DNA of 32,162 nt from Theristus sp. LFF4_11 (Eukaryota; Nematoda; Chromadorea; Monhysterida; Xyalidae): assembly GCA_030248135.1 (NCBI GenBank), contig JASANC010003834.1, forward strand, positions 1-32,162, given 5' to 3'. The notes beneath the pieces were generated by a model, which searched no databases, was not told the origin of the DNA, and was given only the letters and a program-made list of their open reading frames with translations. Positions 19,301-32,162 of the stretch are shown one piece after another. The position numbers and the translations under genes are program-made. Position 1 is the stretch's first letter; each line of letters begins with the position of its first letter.

Positions 19301-20864
19301 CTACGCGTCACTAACAGCTTAAAACATTTAGAGTGTGTGTTTTCTGGAATTTGAAAGCGAACGGACGACATTCTGATTGGCTGCGTTGAGCTGGTTCGAC
19401 CACTCTGCGAGCGAACCAAACTCAGAAACAGCGAATCAGCTGATCGCCTTTGGTTTACAGTTTGCCTGTCTCTGTCATCAGTGCAGGTGAAATTCGCGCT
19501 GTGGATTGACTTTTCTTTGAAAACGCTCCTTTTGCACACCAGACCGCGCCGACCCTAATCTACAACCTCTACTGTTTGGCGGTGAACCCGGACGCTCAGC
19601 AACAATTGTTTGACGAATGTTTGAAAGTTGCTGTTGACAATGTGAATGGCGACATTCTGGCCTCGATGAAATGGTTGAACGCGTGCATGCGCGAGACATT
19701 CCGTCTGTACCCGATCGGGACCGACGTGAATCGAATGCCCGCTAATGATGTCGTGCTCAGCGGGTATCAAGTGCCAGCCGGGGTATAGAAGTTGCGCGAT
19801 TGCAATTTTTTTTGATTATAGATGATTTGGGGTTCCAACATTTCAATGACCAGCACGCTCATCTGCTGTTCTGCGGGAAACATTTACCTGTACCCAATCG
19901 AGCTGTATTTGTAAATTGAACGTCCACTGATGATGTCGTGCTGAGCGGGTATCCAACACGGGGGTATGAAGCATGCATGTTTGTGATTGCTTTTGGGCAA
20001 AGCAGTTTGTCCTTATCTAGAACGCGGACGTGGGTGGAAACGTGGAATCGTTTCGTACCCGTTCGGCAGCAATAGTGGAATACCCGCTAACAATATGGTG
20101 CTTAACAATATATTCCGGCTCCAATGCGAGCATGAACAGGCTGTTCCATCACAGCAACGCACTTCAGACCGCCTGTGAGATCAACATGGGTCCGATATTG
20201 GTCAGTGAAGCGTTGTTCGATCTTCCGCTGGAATTCCGCCCGGAACGCTGGATGCGTGATAGTGAGCAGTACGTCGGCAGGAAGATTCACCCGTTCGCGT
20301 TGACCCCGTTCGGCCACGGGCCACGCATGTGCGCTGGTTCGTTGAGCACTCGGAGGTGTCATACTGATGGAAATGAATGTTGAACCAGAAACCGGTGTTT
20401 CCAACAAAAATCCCACTTTTGTGCACCTCACATCAGTCATGTACGCGTACTTCCGAAGCGTTTACTACTGTTATCTTTTATTTTGGTTCTGGGCTAAATG
20501 CGTTTTCACACGGTGATAAGAAAATATTTGACGGAATTCAAAATTAAGTTACGGTAGACACTTTGCCATGTGCTGACGTTTTACGGGTTTGGTGCGGTAT
20601 CGGTTATGAGGTTTTCCTTGGGGCGTGAAACTTTTGTGCTTCCGATCTTCGTGAAACGATAATAGCTAATTCACGGAATAGTTGTTTCATGAATGCAGCT
20701 TTTTAGGGCGCCGCTTCGCCGAGCAGGACATTCGTGTCGTGTTGTACCATCTGGTGCGTCGTTTCGCAATCGGCTACCTGGGCGCACGACCAATGCAGCA
20801 GAAAATGGAGACGCTCCTGCTGCCGGACGGACCGTGCGAGTTCACGTTTCGGCCGAGAAATTAA
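16302..20864 (+). CDS. Mitochondrial-clan cytochrome P450
   Basis: Nine exons give 540 aa: 16302-16515, 16933-17167, 17530-17623, 17956-18058, 18428-18629, 18916-19123, 19543-19782, 20168-20336, 20707-20864 (TAA). The arginine-rich N-terminus without a membrane anchor ([20 protein letters not shown]) looks like a mitochondrial presequence. Family signatures: a proline-rich start (ARPFHEIPR), helix-C WYRLR (155-159), I-helix FGDGLNTT (346-353), K-helix ExxR (Glu403-Arg406), PERW (457-460), and the haem loop [10 protein letters not shown] with Cys487 as axial thiolate, followed by RRFAEQDI as in mitochondrial P450s. Such enzymes take electrons from adrenodoxin and hydroxylate sterols, steroids or xenobiotics; the substrate here is unknown. 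The upstream in-frame ATG at 16236 lies before an apparent CAG and is not needed. The exon-2 acceptor is not AG and intron 7 holds decayed exon copies (see findings). Resemblance to CYP10/CYP24/CYP44 groups is only by type. Confidence 0.9.
17230..17321 (+). repeat. Second truncated retrotransposon 3' end with GATGGATGG tail
   Basis: TTTTGTCGGAGTTTCCTGCTTTT followed by a TAAAATAGATGGATGGAG tail matches the copy near 905-993, here in P450 intron 2 and in the same orientation. The two copies differ at scattered bases, so neither insertion is recent. Confidence 0.5.
18252..18280. repeat. (CACTT)n microsatellite
   Basis: About five tandem CACTT/TTCAC units lie in P450 intron 4, followed by a T-run. 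Confidence 0.75.
19254..19335. repeat. Second copy of the CATTCATGAAGCA foldback
   Basis: GCATTCATGAAGCAT and TTTAGTGACCGCGTAGC are mirrored by GCTACGCGTCACTAA in P450 intron 6. It shares end and core motifs with the copy in the last FAF1 intron. Confidence 0.5.
19374..19442. repeat. Dispersed CTGATTGGCTGC element, second copy
   Basis: CTGATTGGCTGC then TGAGCTGG, ending GCGAATCAGCTGAT, lies in P450 intron 6. It shows the same motif order as the FAF1 intron copy at 7974-8018 but with a longer centre. Confidence 0.5.
19891..20160 (+). pseudogene. Decayed tandem copies of the P450 exon 7 end
   Basis: Exon 7 of the P450 contains TACCCGATCGGGA...GATGTCGTGCTCAGCGGGTATC (from 19708). A decayed copy starts at 19891 (TACCCAATCGAG...GATGTCGTGCTGAGCGGGTATC) with an in-frame stop, and a third at 20056 (TACCCGTTCGGC...AATATGGTGCTTAAC). 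Sequence after the first copy (GGTTCCAACATTTCAATGACC, about 19832) is echoed after the third (GGCTCCAATGCGAGCATGAAC, about 20115). All sit in intron 7, between functional exons 7 and 8, and are probably spliced out. Confidence 0.6.
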
Positions 20865-21696
20865 AAAAGTGATGTTATTTTGGTGCTGCTTTTGTGGAGT
20901 CAAGTCAATGTTGAAGATGTTTGAATTTGAATCGATTGGGCCAAATCATCGAGAAGGTGCGAAGTTCTGGTCTGATGTTCTGGAACTTCTTGTTTGTCAC
21001 TTTGTTTCATGCTGCACAATCCAGTGTGATGTATACATGGATTTAATTGGCCTCACAATTTTTTTCAATGCTTCGGCAGATAGCGTGTGGGTAGTTTGAA
21101 ACTCAATTTTCGTTTCGTATCAGGACTGATTTACACCTATGGGAGCTTGACTTGTTATGTTATGTTTTTTTCCTCGAATTTCGTTGCTCCTTGCCGTTTC
21201 AGTGTTCACTTCACTTTCGCTTTTCAGGTTGTCAGTTCTAATTTGTTTTTTTCGTTCTTGTTCTGTGATACAGTTATCACTGCAAATGCTGCTTTACCGT
21301 TTTTTTATTTATGTGTAATTTGAAGGTTTTCCTGTGTGTACCCCGTTTTCGAACTTTTTAAAAATAATATCAGAAAGAAGCAGTAACCGAACGTCTTTTT
21401 GTGATCAGCTATAGTGGACACCTTTTGTCGACATCCTGATTGACTTGTTTTATTATTTCAGCTCGTTCTATCTTAGTAAACTTGCGACCGAAGTTCATAA
21501 GATTAGGAGGGGTTTTTGGTCTTCTTTGCTATGTTCGTAAGTTTTTTTTGTATTGGCAACTTAGCAATTGGCAACTTTTTGTCAATGAATGTTTCCTGAA
21601 ATTTCCTGTTCCCCGCAATGTTGCCTTACCAAAACGATGTTGTTTGCCAGCCAGTGTTTCCCGACGAAAGGTTTAGAAAACACTAAAAACCAACAA
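20865..21696. other. Intergenic region downstream of the P450
   Basis: AT-rich sequence with no supported gene. It should contain the P450 3' UTR. No strong AATAAA signal follows the stop codon closely. Confidence 0.5.
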
Positions 21697-21698
21697 TA

Positions 21699-21961
21699 CC
21701 GTAAAGTCTTGCATATAAGGTTCCTCCCACTTATAAGACCCCCACCCAAAAGTGGGCGGAGTGTCACACGGCGGGAAACCAAAAAATTCAAAATTTTGAC
21801 TTGGTCAAAATCCTACCCCGTTTATAAGGCCCGAAATTCCTAATGTTCGCTTTATAAGACCTCCTCCCACTTATAAGGATGTCACACGAAATTCCACTTT
21901 TTTTCAGAAATTTTTGATTTTCAAATTTATATAAGGAGACCTTATATGCAAGACTTTACGG
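21699..21961. mobile_element. Pogo/mariner-like MITE (263 bp)
   Basis: Perfect 22-bp terminal inverted repeats start CCGTAAAGTCTTGCATATAA and are flanked by TA on both sides (21697-21698 and 21962-21963), the Tc1/mariner target duplication. Internally, CCACTTATAAGACC-type blocks recur in both orientations, a pattern common in pogo/Tigger-derived MITEs. There is no coding capacity. The identical ends suggest fairly recent movement. Confidence 0.85.
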
Positions 21962-22475
21962 TATTTCATTATTTTGTCACAGTTGTTGTCCTTGATTGTG
22001 GCGTTCCTGAAACTTTTCCAGCGTTGAATCAAGTCTCATAACGCGCAAGAAAAACAGCAAACTGGAAAACGATCACTATAATAACCAGTAATATACAAAT
22101 ATTTCAAGAAAATTTTGAGCATTATTATTGCTGTTTATTACTGCGTTGCGAGAAACTTATCGAATAAAAACGCTTTCCCCAGACAGTTTTAGTGGATGTG
22201 CGTACAGTTTTGAAAGACAGTTTACACCGGCAAATTTAAAAATACATGTGTATCGACAAGCGCTAAAGAGCACATCGGGTAAACGATTTAGAATGAAGAT
22301 GATCGTCTTGAAAGTATCATGAAAAAATTCTCATTTGTAAATTTTACCAAGTGCATGCATACCGATATCAACTGTAAAATACATACGAAACACCACTTTT
22401 GATTTCGGTTTCACAACGGCACATTATGTGATACGCAATGTAATGTGATAGGTGAAACGTTGGCCAGTGTGACGA

Positions 22476-22859
22476 TTACGGTATCTGTAACTTGTTTGGT
22501 CTTGACACGATCTTTTGCACAATCATCTGCCCGTTGCGCAAAACCAGTTGAAAATGTTCCACTTTTCTGAGAATACAGGGCAAACGTCGGGATACGGTAA
22601 CACAGCAATCACCAATATTCAATGTTTCGACCGTGGTTTTGACATGACAGCTCATACAATTCGTAGTATTTTTGTCATGATGCCCAGTTCTTGCGCTCGC
22701 GCACGCAAGACACACTTTGTAGCCAAACTTGAGAAAGGCGAACCGATCAATTTTGCAATTGCTGCTGTAATCAGCCGCTACACATCGACCATTAGAATGG
22801 TTACCGTATGCAGTTTTTATGGGAATGTTACAAAAAAACGTATAGTTGTCAATTTTCAT
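22476..22859 (-). CDS. Possible cysteine-rich protein or exon, unrecognised
   Basis: A minus-strand frame from ATG at 22859 to a stop at 22476 encodes about 127 aa with ten cysteines in the first 90 residues (FFC, GRC, SNC, KVC, LAC, TNC, MSC, GDCC, LPC), then a KVEHFQLVLRNGQMIVQKIV segment that could be a beta-strand pair. No signal peptide is visible, so if real it may be one exon of a larger secreted protein. An overlapping plus-strand frame of similar length (22515-22898) has no such pattern. No family is recognised; it could be chance or transposon-derived, since about 20 nt near 22500 recur at about 12258. Confidence 0.3.
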   Translation of the reverse strand: MKIDNYTFFCNIPIKTAYGNHSNGRCVAADYSSNCKIDRFAFLKFGYKVCLACASARTGHHDKNTTNCMSCHVKTTVETLNIGDCCVTVSRRLPCILRKVEHFQLVLRNGQMIVQKIVSRPNKLQIP

Positions 22860-22939
22860 GGCCAAAAACGGGCATTATTCAAAATTTTCAACAATTGAAT
22901 TACGCATTGCTTGCCGTTCCACTGCAAACATTCAAGTGG

Positions 22940-22960
22940 AGCACGCTGATTGGCTGGCTG
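22940..22960. repeat. Dispersed GCTGATTGGC motif
   Basis: CACGCTGATTGGCTGGCTGG here resembles CACGCTGATTGGCTGCGCTG at about 23195 in carbonic anhydrase intron 1, where GCCAAATCAGC follows in inverted orientation. Confidence 0.4.
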
Positions 22961-23125
22961 GATGCAGTTTATTCAATTATACAGACGCGCAATATTTTTG
23001 ACTGCCTTGTAGCTATAAGTGGATTTTTGAACAAAATCTGTTACAATTTACTCCTATGCACACCAGGGCTTGGCGTGTGCTTACAAGATATTGTGTGTAG
23101 AACGTTTCAGGCTTCCGGTGAAATC

Positions 23126-27323
<4,198 letters not shown>

Positions 27324-28564
27324 CCAATCCGTTTTCAATGTCAAAACTCATCACGGACGCACTTTCGTGCACGCAAAGACTCAGGCTTGACACACACACA
27401 ATCATCTATGAGATACTTGCTTGAAGGGTTCATGAACGTCCGTATGATCTGGAGTTTTGACATTATGTCTGTCCAATCTTTTTCTGAAGACGCTTATTTT
27501 TCTCTAGAGAAGGTAAAAAAAGGTAGAGAAAAAAGTTTTCTGAATTCTAGTATATTTTGCCGTTTTTGAAAAAACATGTGCGAAAAACACCGTGCAAGAA
27601 TGTGGCACTAATTGTTGTTCACCAAGTCTTTTTCCCGATTGAAAGTTTCATTGACCGTGTGATAAGTATTTTTTTGTTGAATGTGTTGTGATTCTTCCGA
27701 GGATATTCTGGGTGGTACAAGGGGGGTCTCTGTTGGGCGGAACATACCCCGCCTGGTCCTCTGCTGCCGTTTGGTGGTGTTTTCTTCATTTTTTGGTCCC
27801 AGAAGTATCCTACGGGGGGGGAGTGGGGAGGGGAGGGGTTGTTGGTTTTTTGGTACAAATATGTGAATGTATTAATCTATTGAAAAGACATAGAAAATTT
27901 TCAGTTTAGCTAATTTAACTTGTTTAATAGTTGTGTAATGTGTATATCTTTTTTTGCAAGGTCGGGTGCAACGAAGATAGAGTTTTAAAAACTTTCATTT
28001 TACATTTTTATTGCAGTTTTGATTGATTCTTACAGAGTTTATCATTACATTTCTCTGTTGGGGATGGCAAAAGACATAGCAGCAGCATAATGTAAACAAC
28101 CTGGGTGGTGAATTTGTTGAGTGTAATAACGCGATTTTTTTGTTTTTTTTTCACCATTATCAAATAAAAGAATTGACAATTGGTTAATTTTTTTTTTTGT
28201 GGGTCGTGTGTTCCCGCGGTGGTGATGGTTTTTTTCGTCGTATTGTATTACGTTTGAAATGAATTTTGTCTTTTCGGTTTGTGTGGTGTGTGTGCGAAGA
28301 GTAGACCCCGCGGTTGTTTCATAAATTTTTTTCAAAGAAATACCAATATTTCTGCTGTTTCAACGTATTTCTATTTTGTTCTGATTGGTCGAAATCTTGG
28401 TTGGAACGTTGGCTTGATAGTACAGCTTTTCGAATCCCTGAAAAAACAAAAGCTGTGGGGTGTGCTTGGCTACCCAGGCGCACGATTCGTACTTCTGCCA
28501 GCAAACGTCATCTTTTCCACGTGAATAGTAATTCTAGATTTCACACCCCAACGTTTGAAAGAAA
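27324..28564. other. Intergenic region carbonic anhydrase-claudin-like gene
   Basis: No supported gene. It holds a G-rich patch at about 27716-27840, poly-T runs, and an AATAAA at 28163-28168 that might end the carbonic anhydrase transcript, although it lies 840 nt past the stop. The promoter of the next gene should lie near its right end, but no clear TATA box is visible. Confidence 0.5.
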
Positions 28565-30415
28565 ATGATCAAACTGAAGACATTCTCCCTGAAGCGAGTC
28601 CGCCAAGTCGCCAACAGTATCGCCATTTTTCTGATTGTCGCTGGCGTCATTTTGCTCCTGGTGGCGTGCCTGACGCCCGAGTGGCTCTGCCAGCGGGAGG
28701 CGTCTGTCATTGAGCCGGTGTCCCGTGCAGCGCGGCGTGACCGACACACCGTAGGACTGATTCAGGTGGGCAGACGGGGCTACTCAGTTGGCTACTAATG
28801 TGGCTAGGGGCTGCTGAAACACGGTTATTGTATGTTGGAACGCGTGAACACGATTAGTAGCCCGTTCAGTTGCCCCGTTTTTCTCAGTGTATCGTCGTCT
28901 GAACCTGAAAACCGTGCCCTCGTGGCATGTTTGTGCGTTTGGCGGATCGAGCCCTAAATGTTATTATAGCAAGGTGCACTGTCTTCAGACTAGGACTTTT
29001 CGGGTGAACGAAACCGGGAACGGACCCTCTAGCCTCAGTATATGCTGTTCTGCTTTTTTAGCTCGTCCAAACGACAAATTGAAAATTCGGCATGATTTTG
29101 GTGCTCAAAATATACGGTACATACAAAGTTCTGTCACAATTTTTTTGAAAAAACTTGCATTTCTTTCAGGACTGTTTGATCTCCGACCGCTACTACGAGC
29201 CAAATATGTGCGAGACGAAACTGAGATTACAAGACGATTTCACCACTCGAGAGCGAGCGACGGACGGACTGGCGGAACGTCAGTGATGCACTAAAAAATT
29301 AAATCAACAAAAAGTTCAACCGTTTGCTGAGGATCCAGTGCGCTGAATAAGTGTTTGCGCAACAAAATCTTGAACTTTTGTTACTATTTTCCCAAATTGT
29401 CGTTTCAATAGTGTTTGGATTGGAATTCAGCGCTGGTTGCGCTGTGAAAATTGCTCTGCTTTCAAAAATTTTGTTGACCATCCATGCAACATACACATTG
29501 TCTGAAAATGCTCTATCTACATGAAGAGCGGACTTTTGCAAATCCCAGAAGCCTGTGTGCACGACACCTGCGTTTTCACCTGATCAGCAATATATTCCCC
29601 TGCAGATTCGCCTGCAAATTTCTCAGAGCGTACCACCAATTCACCATATTTTCAGGTTGGCGTCGTCAAGTGCTGCTGATTCTAGCAGTGGCCTTCGTGT
29701 GCGCCGTCGAATCATTCCAGCTGTCTCTTTGCGCACTCTATCTGCATGTCGTCTCCGTCATCTGGACGCTGTTCTGTTTCGCGACTGGTCGGTCGATTCA
29801 GAGATGATTGGACAAACAAAACCACATTTTTGGGCAGGGTTTTTTTGCAGAAGTTCACACTGAGTCAAATGGCTGGTAACACAGTCAACACTGCCTGAAA
29901 ACTGCTGACGTTTCTGTATGGTTGTCTTCCTCATTTCAGTTTCAATCGGTTTACTTCTTTGACGAATCAAGGCACGGATTCAAAATGCAACCAATCGATC
30001 AGTGTTGCGTGTATCATGCAATTTGTCTCCCGTTGAAAAATGCGTGATGAATGAAAAATATGATTGAAAATGACTAATCACGTGATGCATGCATGCTTTC
30101 TATGCATGAGTATAGACTCCAACTCCACGGCAATGTCTGCGCAGCAAGCATGTATCACGTTATAACCAACCAATCAGCTGATTGCCCACAGTTTAGAGTT
30201 CGACTGTAAAGTCGTTGTTTTCAGCGTGTCTGGTGCTGGCTGCTATATTCGTTTTTCAATACGCCACCAAAGATCGCTACGACATTGACTCGTTCAACGG
30301 GCGTGCAGAGACTGAGACGAACTTTGGACTGGCCGTCAGCTTTGAAATGGTGCTGCTTTTGTTGGATGGTTTTCAAAAGTTTTACTGGACTTTCATAAAT
30401 TTTAATGAATGTTGA
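28565..30415 (+). CDS. Claudin-superfamily (clarin/PMP22-like) four-span membrane protein
   Basis: Four exons join in phase to 210 aa: 28565-28765, 29170-29278, 29656-29787, 30225-30415 (TGA). A basic N-terminus (KLKTFSLKRVRQ) precedes TM1 (about 18-36). The first extracellular loop has Trp40, Gly64-Leu65, Cys69 and Cys81, matching the W-GL-C-C signature of the claudin/PMP22/clarin superfamily. Two hydrophobic spans follow closely (about 109-130 and 133-160), then a polar loop (KDRYDIDSFNGRAETETN) and TM4 (about 180-205). Proteins of this class organise cell-cell contacts or act as channel and receptor subunits; which applies here cannot be told. The exon-2 end uses a good GTCAGT donor just before an in-frame TGA. 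The last exon is taken to the stop, although a GATG|GTTTTC site could give another C-terminus. Confidence 0.82.
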
Positions 30416-30434
30416 GACACAGGCAAATTGTATT

Positions 30435-31469
30435 ATTATCTAAAAATGCGGGAGACGCATATAAAAGGAGGAATATGGCCTTGTGTAAGCAGTGAAAGAC
30501 TTGGCTCGACAACGCTTTTCAAGTCTCTAATGTGGTACACACGGATACAAGTACATAAGAGCCATATTTTTGCGCCGTTTATTTATGATTTCGGTTGCAC
30601 ATGGCAACCCTCGTACTTTGTATTGTAGACAAATGAAACTTTGACATTTGCGGATTTCGGGCAGTTAGCGACCACTAAAACCACTAAAATAACAATCAGA
30701 CTTTAGCTCGCTGACACTGGTTTGTCCAGGACAAATTGTACCGCAGAAGCATTGCGGAACGCAAGGTCTCCTGTGGCAAAGGCAATGACTCACGGGACAG
30801 ACGGTTTATCCTGCCACACTAGTTGAAGTTGACACCGGTAAAAAAGGTGAAAATCAATGGAAGACAACTCCTTTTTGTCATTGGTGCTGGTGTGTACACA
30901 GCGGTGCGTACGTTAACAACAACGAAAAAGCTACATGCAACAATGTTTTGCAATCTCTGATTTTTCTGTTTTTGCACAGAATTTACAGAATTTCGCACAT
31001 GGCGTGATTTTAGATTAAATCGAAGAGGACAATTATAAAATAACTTCAAAGTTTTACGCTTTTCAGCAAAACGAAAACGAAAACGAAAGTTTCGGATTCG
31101 CTGCCCTCCGGGGATATAGCGACCGCAGGCCACCGAAACCGAAATCGGGCTAAGATCACTGGTGCCCCCCAAGACAGAGCGGGGCTTAGAGGGCTGTCCC
31201 CCTCACATGGCGAGGATATTGGTTCCACAGGATGGTGAGCCGTCCATTCCCCAATCCCACCGCAGTTTGGTACCTTCGGGTTTCCGGAATCGGTGGGGGG
31301 CGTGCTTAAAAACAAACAAACAAACGCGGCGCAAAAATATGACTCTTATGTACTTGTATCCGTGTGTACCACATTAGAGACTTGAAAAGCGTTGTCGAGC
31401 CAAGTCTTTCACTGCTTACACAAGGCCATATTCCTCCTTTTATATGCGTCTCCCGCATTTTTAGATAAT
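30435..31469. mobile_element. DNA element with 143-bp terminal inverted repeats (1035 bp)
   Basis: The left arm 30435-30577 and right arm 31327-31469 are inverted copies of 143 bp, with one mismatch seen by eye (GAGCCAT against GAGTCAT). The ends read ATTATCTAAAAATGCGGG. A 3-bp direct repeat ATT (30432-30434 and 31470-31472) may be the target duplication, but low complexity at the ends leaves this open. The interior of about 750 bp encodes no transposase and includes a GC-rich block ending in an (AAAC)n-like tail. The superfamily is unknown; long TIRs fit a foldback or Mutator-like design, whereas the short duplication does not. Confidence 0.8.
31068..31325. repeat. GC-rich block with AACGAAA start and AAAC-rich end
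   Basis: Inside the long-TIR element, a (GAAAAC)n-like stretch (31070-31090) leads into about 220 bp of unusually GC-rich sequence with many potential stems, for example GAGGG-CTGT-CCCCCTC near 31190, ending in AAAACAAACAAACAAAC (31308-31325). Composition and tail suggest a nested SINE-like insertion or structured RNA relic. No known RNA gene is recognised with confidence. Confidence 0.4.
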
Positions 31470-31524
31470 ATTCTGACTTTTACATAAGCCCCGAAGGTCG
31501 GACTAAAATCACAGTTCGACTCAG

Positions 31525-32162
31525 GTTTTTCATTTTTCGTTTTTTAGGCCGATTTCGCATATGCTATTTCTACCGCCGATTCGCCCAAAATCGTCACGAT
31601 TCAGTACCTAGAATTGCTCACGCAAGAAAACTGACCCAAAAGACGTGATTGGCTCAATCGAATTACCATGGAAAACACCGTTTTCTTGTTTTTCATTTCT
31701 GGACCGTTTTCGCCGATTTTCCACGGCCGATTCGCCCGAAATCGCACGATTCGGTATCTAGAGTTGCTCACATAAGAAAACTAACCCAGAATCCGTGATC
31801 AGCGCATTGAATTACTATGGAAAACACCGTTTTTTTTTGTTTTTCATTTCTGAACCGATTCGCCAATTTCCACGGCCGATTCGCCCGAAATCGTCACGAT
31901 TAAGTATCTAGAGATGCTCACGCAAGAAAACTAACCCAGAACCCGTGATCAGCGCATTGAATTACCATGGAAAACACAGTTTTCTTGTTTTTCATTTCTG
32001 AACCGATTTCGCCATTTTCCACGCGACCGATTACGCTTGAAATCGTTAAGATTCAGTACCTAGAATTGTTCACCAAAAAAATTAACCCAAAATCGGTGAT
32101 CAGCGCATTGAATTACCCTGGAAAATACCCTTTTCTTGTTTTTCGTTTATGGACCGATTTCG
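31525..32162. repeat. Tandem satellite, unit about 150 bp, running off the window end
   Basis: At least four head-to-tail units share CCGATTCGCCCGAAATCG (starting near 31576, 31727, 31877 and, diverged, 32026), TATCTAGA or TACCTAGA, GTGATCAGCGCATTGAATTA, GGAAAACACCGTTTTC and TTGTTTTTCATTTCTG-ACCG. Spacing is 150-151 bp. Units differ by point changes and T-run lengths. The array continues past 32162. Confidence 0.9.

Noticed and set aside
19822..19912. Possible P450 exon starting ATGATTTGGGGTTCC after a TATAG acceptor
   Set aside because: It leads to a stop and lacks the expected PERW region. Joining exon 7 to 20168 is in phase and gives PAGT followed by a conserved FRPERW block.
31100..31300. 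Possible snRNA (U1 or U2-like) or 5S RNA gene in the GC-rich block
   Set aside because: Only an 11-base string matches U2 and no U1 or 5S core motif follows; order and spacing are wrong.
31525..32162. CRISPR-like array
   Set aside because: Units are contiguous 150-bp satellite monomers without unique spacers, in a eukaryotic genome.

Overview
The window is animal nuclear DNA. Every gene that can be read is split by GT-AG introns, many proteins are metazoan in type (FAF1, a mitochondrial-clan P450, an alpha carbonic anhydrase with a GPI-type tail, a claudin-superfamily protein, a PAN/apple-repeat secreted protein), and introns and spacers carry eukaryotic DNA transposons. Six genes in 32 kb with many short introns point to an invertebrate with a compact, intron-rich genome. 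The phylum cannot be fixed from the sequence alone.

Layout. 300-620: PIF/Harbinger-like MITE. 657-2510 (minus): 3' part of a multi-exon gene I do not recognise. 3195-4991 (minus): a complete six-exon gene for a 263-residue secreted protein with three PAN-like six-cysteine repeats and a TATA box. 4992-6219: divergent intergenic region. 6220-14758 (plus): a complete 17-exon FAF1 orthologue (UBA-UBL1-UBL2-UAS-coiled coil-UBX, 761 aa), with a 1.1-kb hAT-type element in intron 5. 16302-20864 (plus): a nine-exon mitochondrial-clan cytochrome P450 (540 aa). 20865-23125: spacer with a pogo/mariner-like MITE and a cysteine-rich ORF on the minus strand. 23126-27323 (plus): an eight-exon secreted, probably GPI-anchored alpha carbonic anhydrase (321 aa) with a very long (CA)n/(CACG)n microsatellite in one intron. 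28565-30415 (plus): a four-exon claudin/clarin-like four-span membrane protein (210 aa). 30435-31469: an element with 143-bp near-perfect terminal inverted repeats. About 31500 to the end: a tandem satellite of about 150 bp.

Exon models were built by hand from reading frames, splice consensus, intron phase and family motifs. In five genes the phases close exactly from start to stop. The one hard exception to GT-AG is the first P450 acceptor. The genes look like independent housekeeping or physiological loci, not a shared pathway: FAF1 works in p97/VCP ubiquitin handling, the P450 in mitochondrial steroid/sterol-type oxidation, the carbonic anhydrase at the cell surface, the claudin-like protein in membranes, and the PAN protein outside the cell. 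I found no defence island, operon or CRISPR. The unusual content lies in the transposons, the degenerate exon duplications, the dispersed inverted-repeat motifs and a few lineage-specific protein changes.
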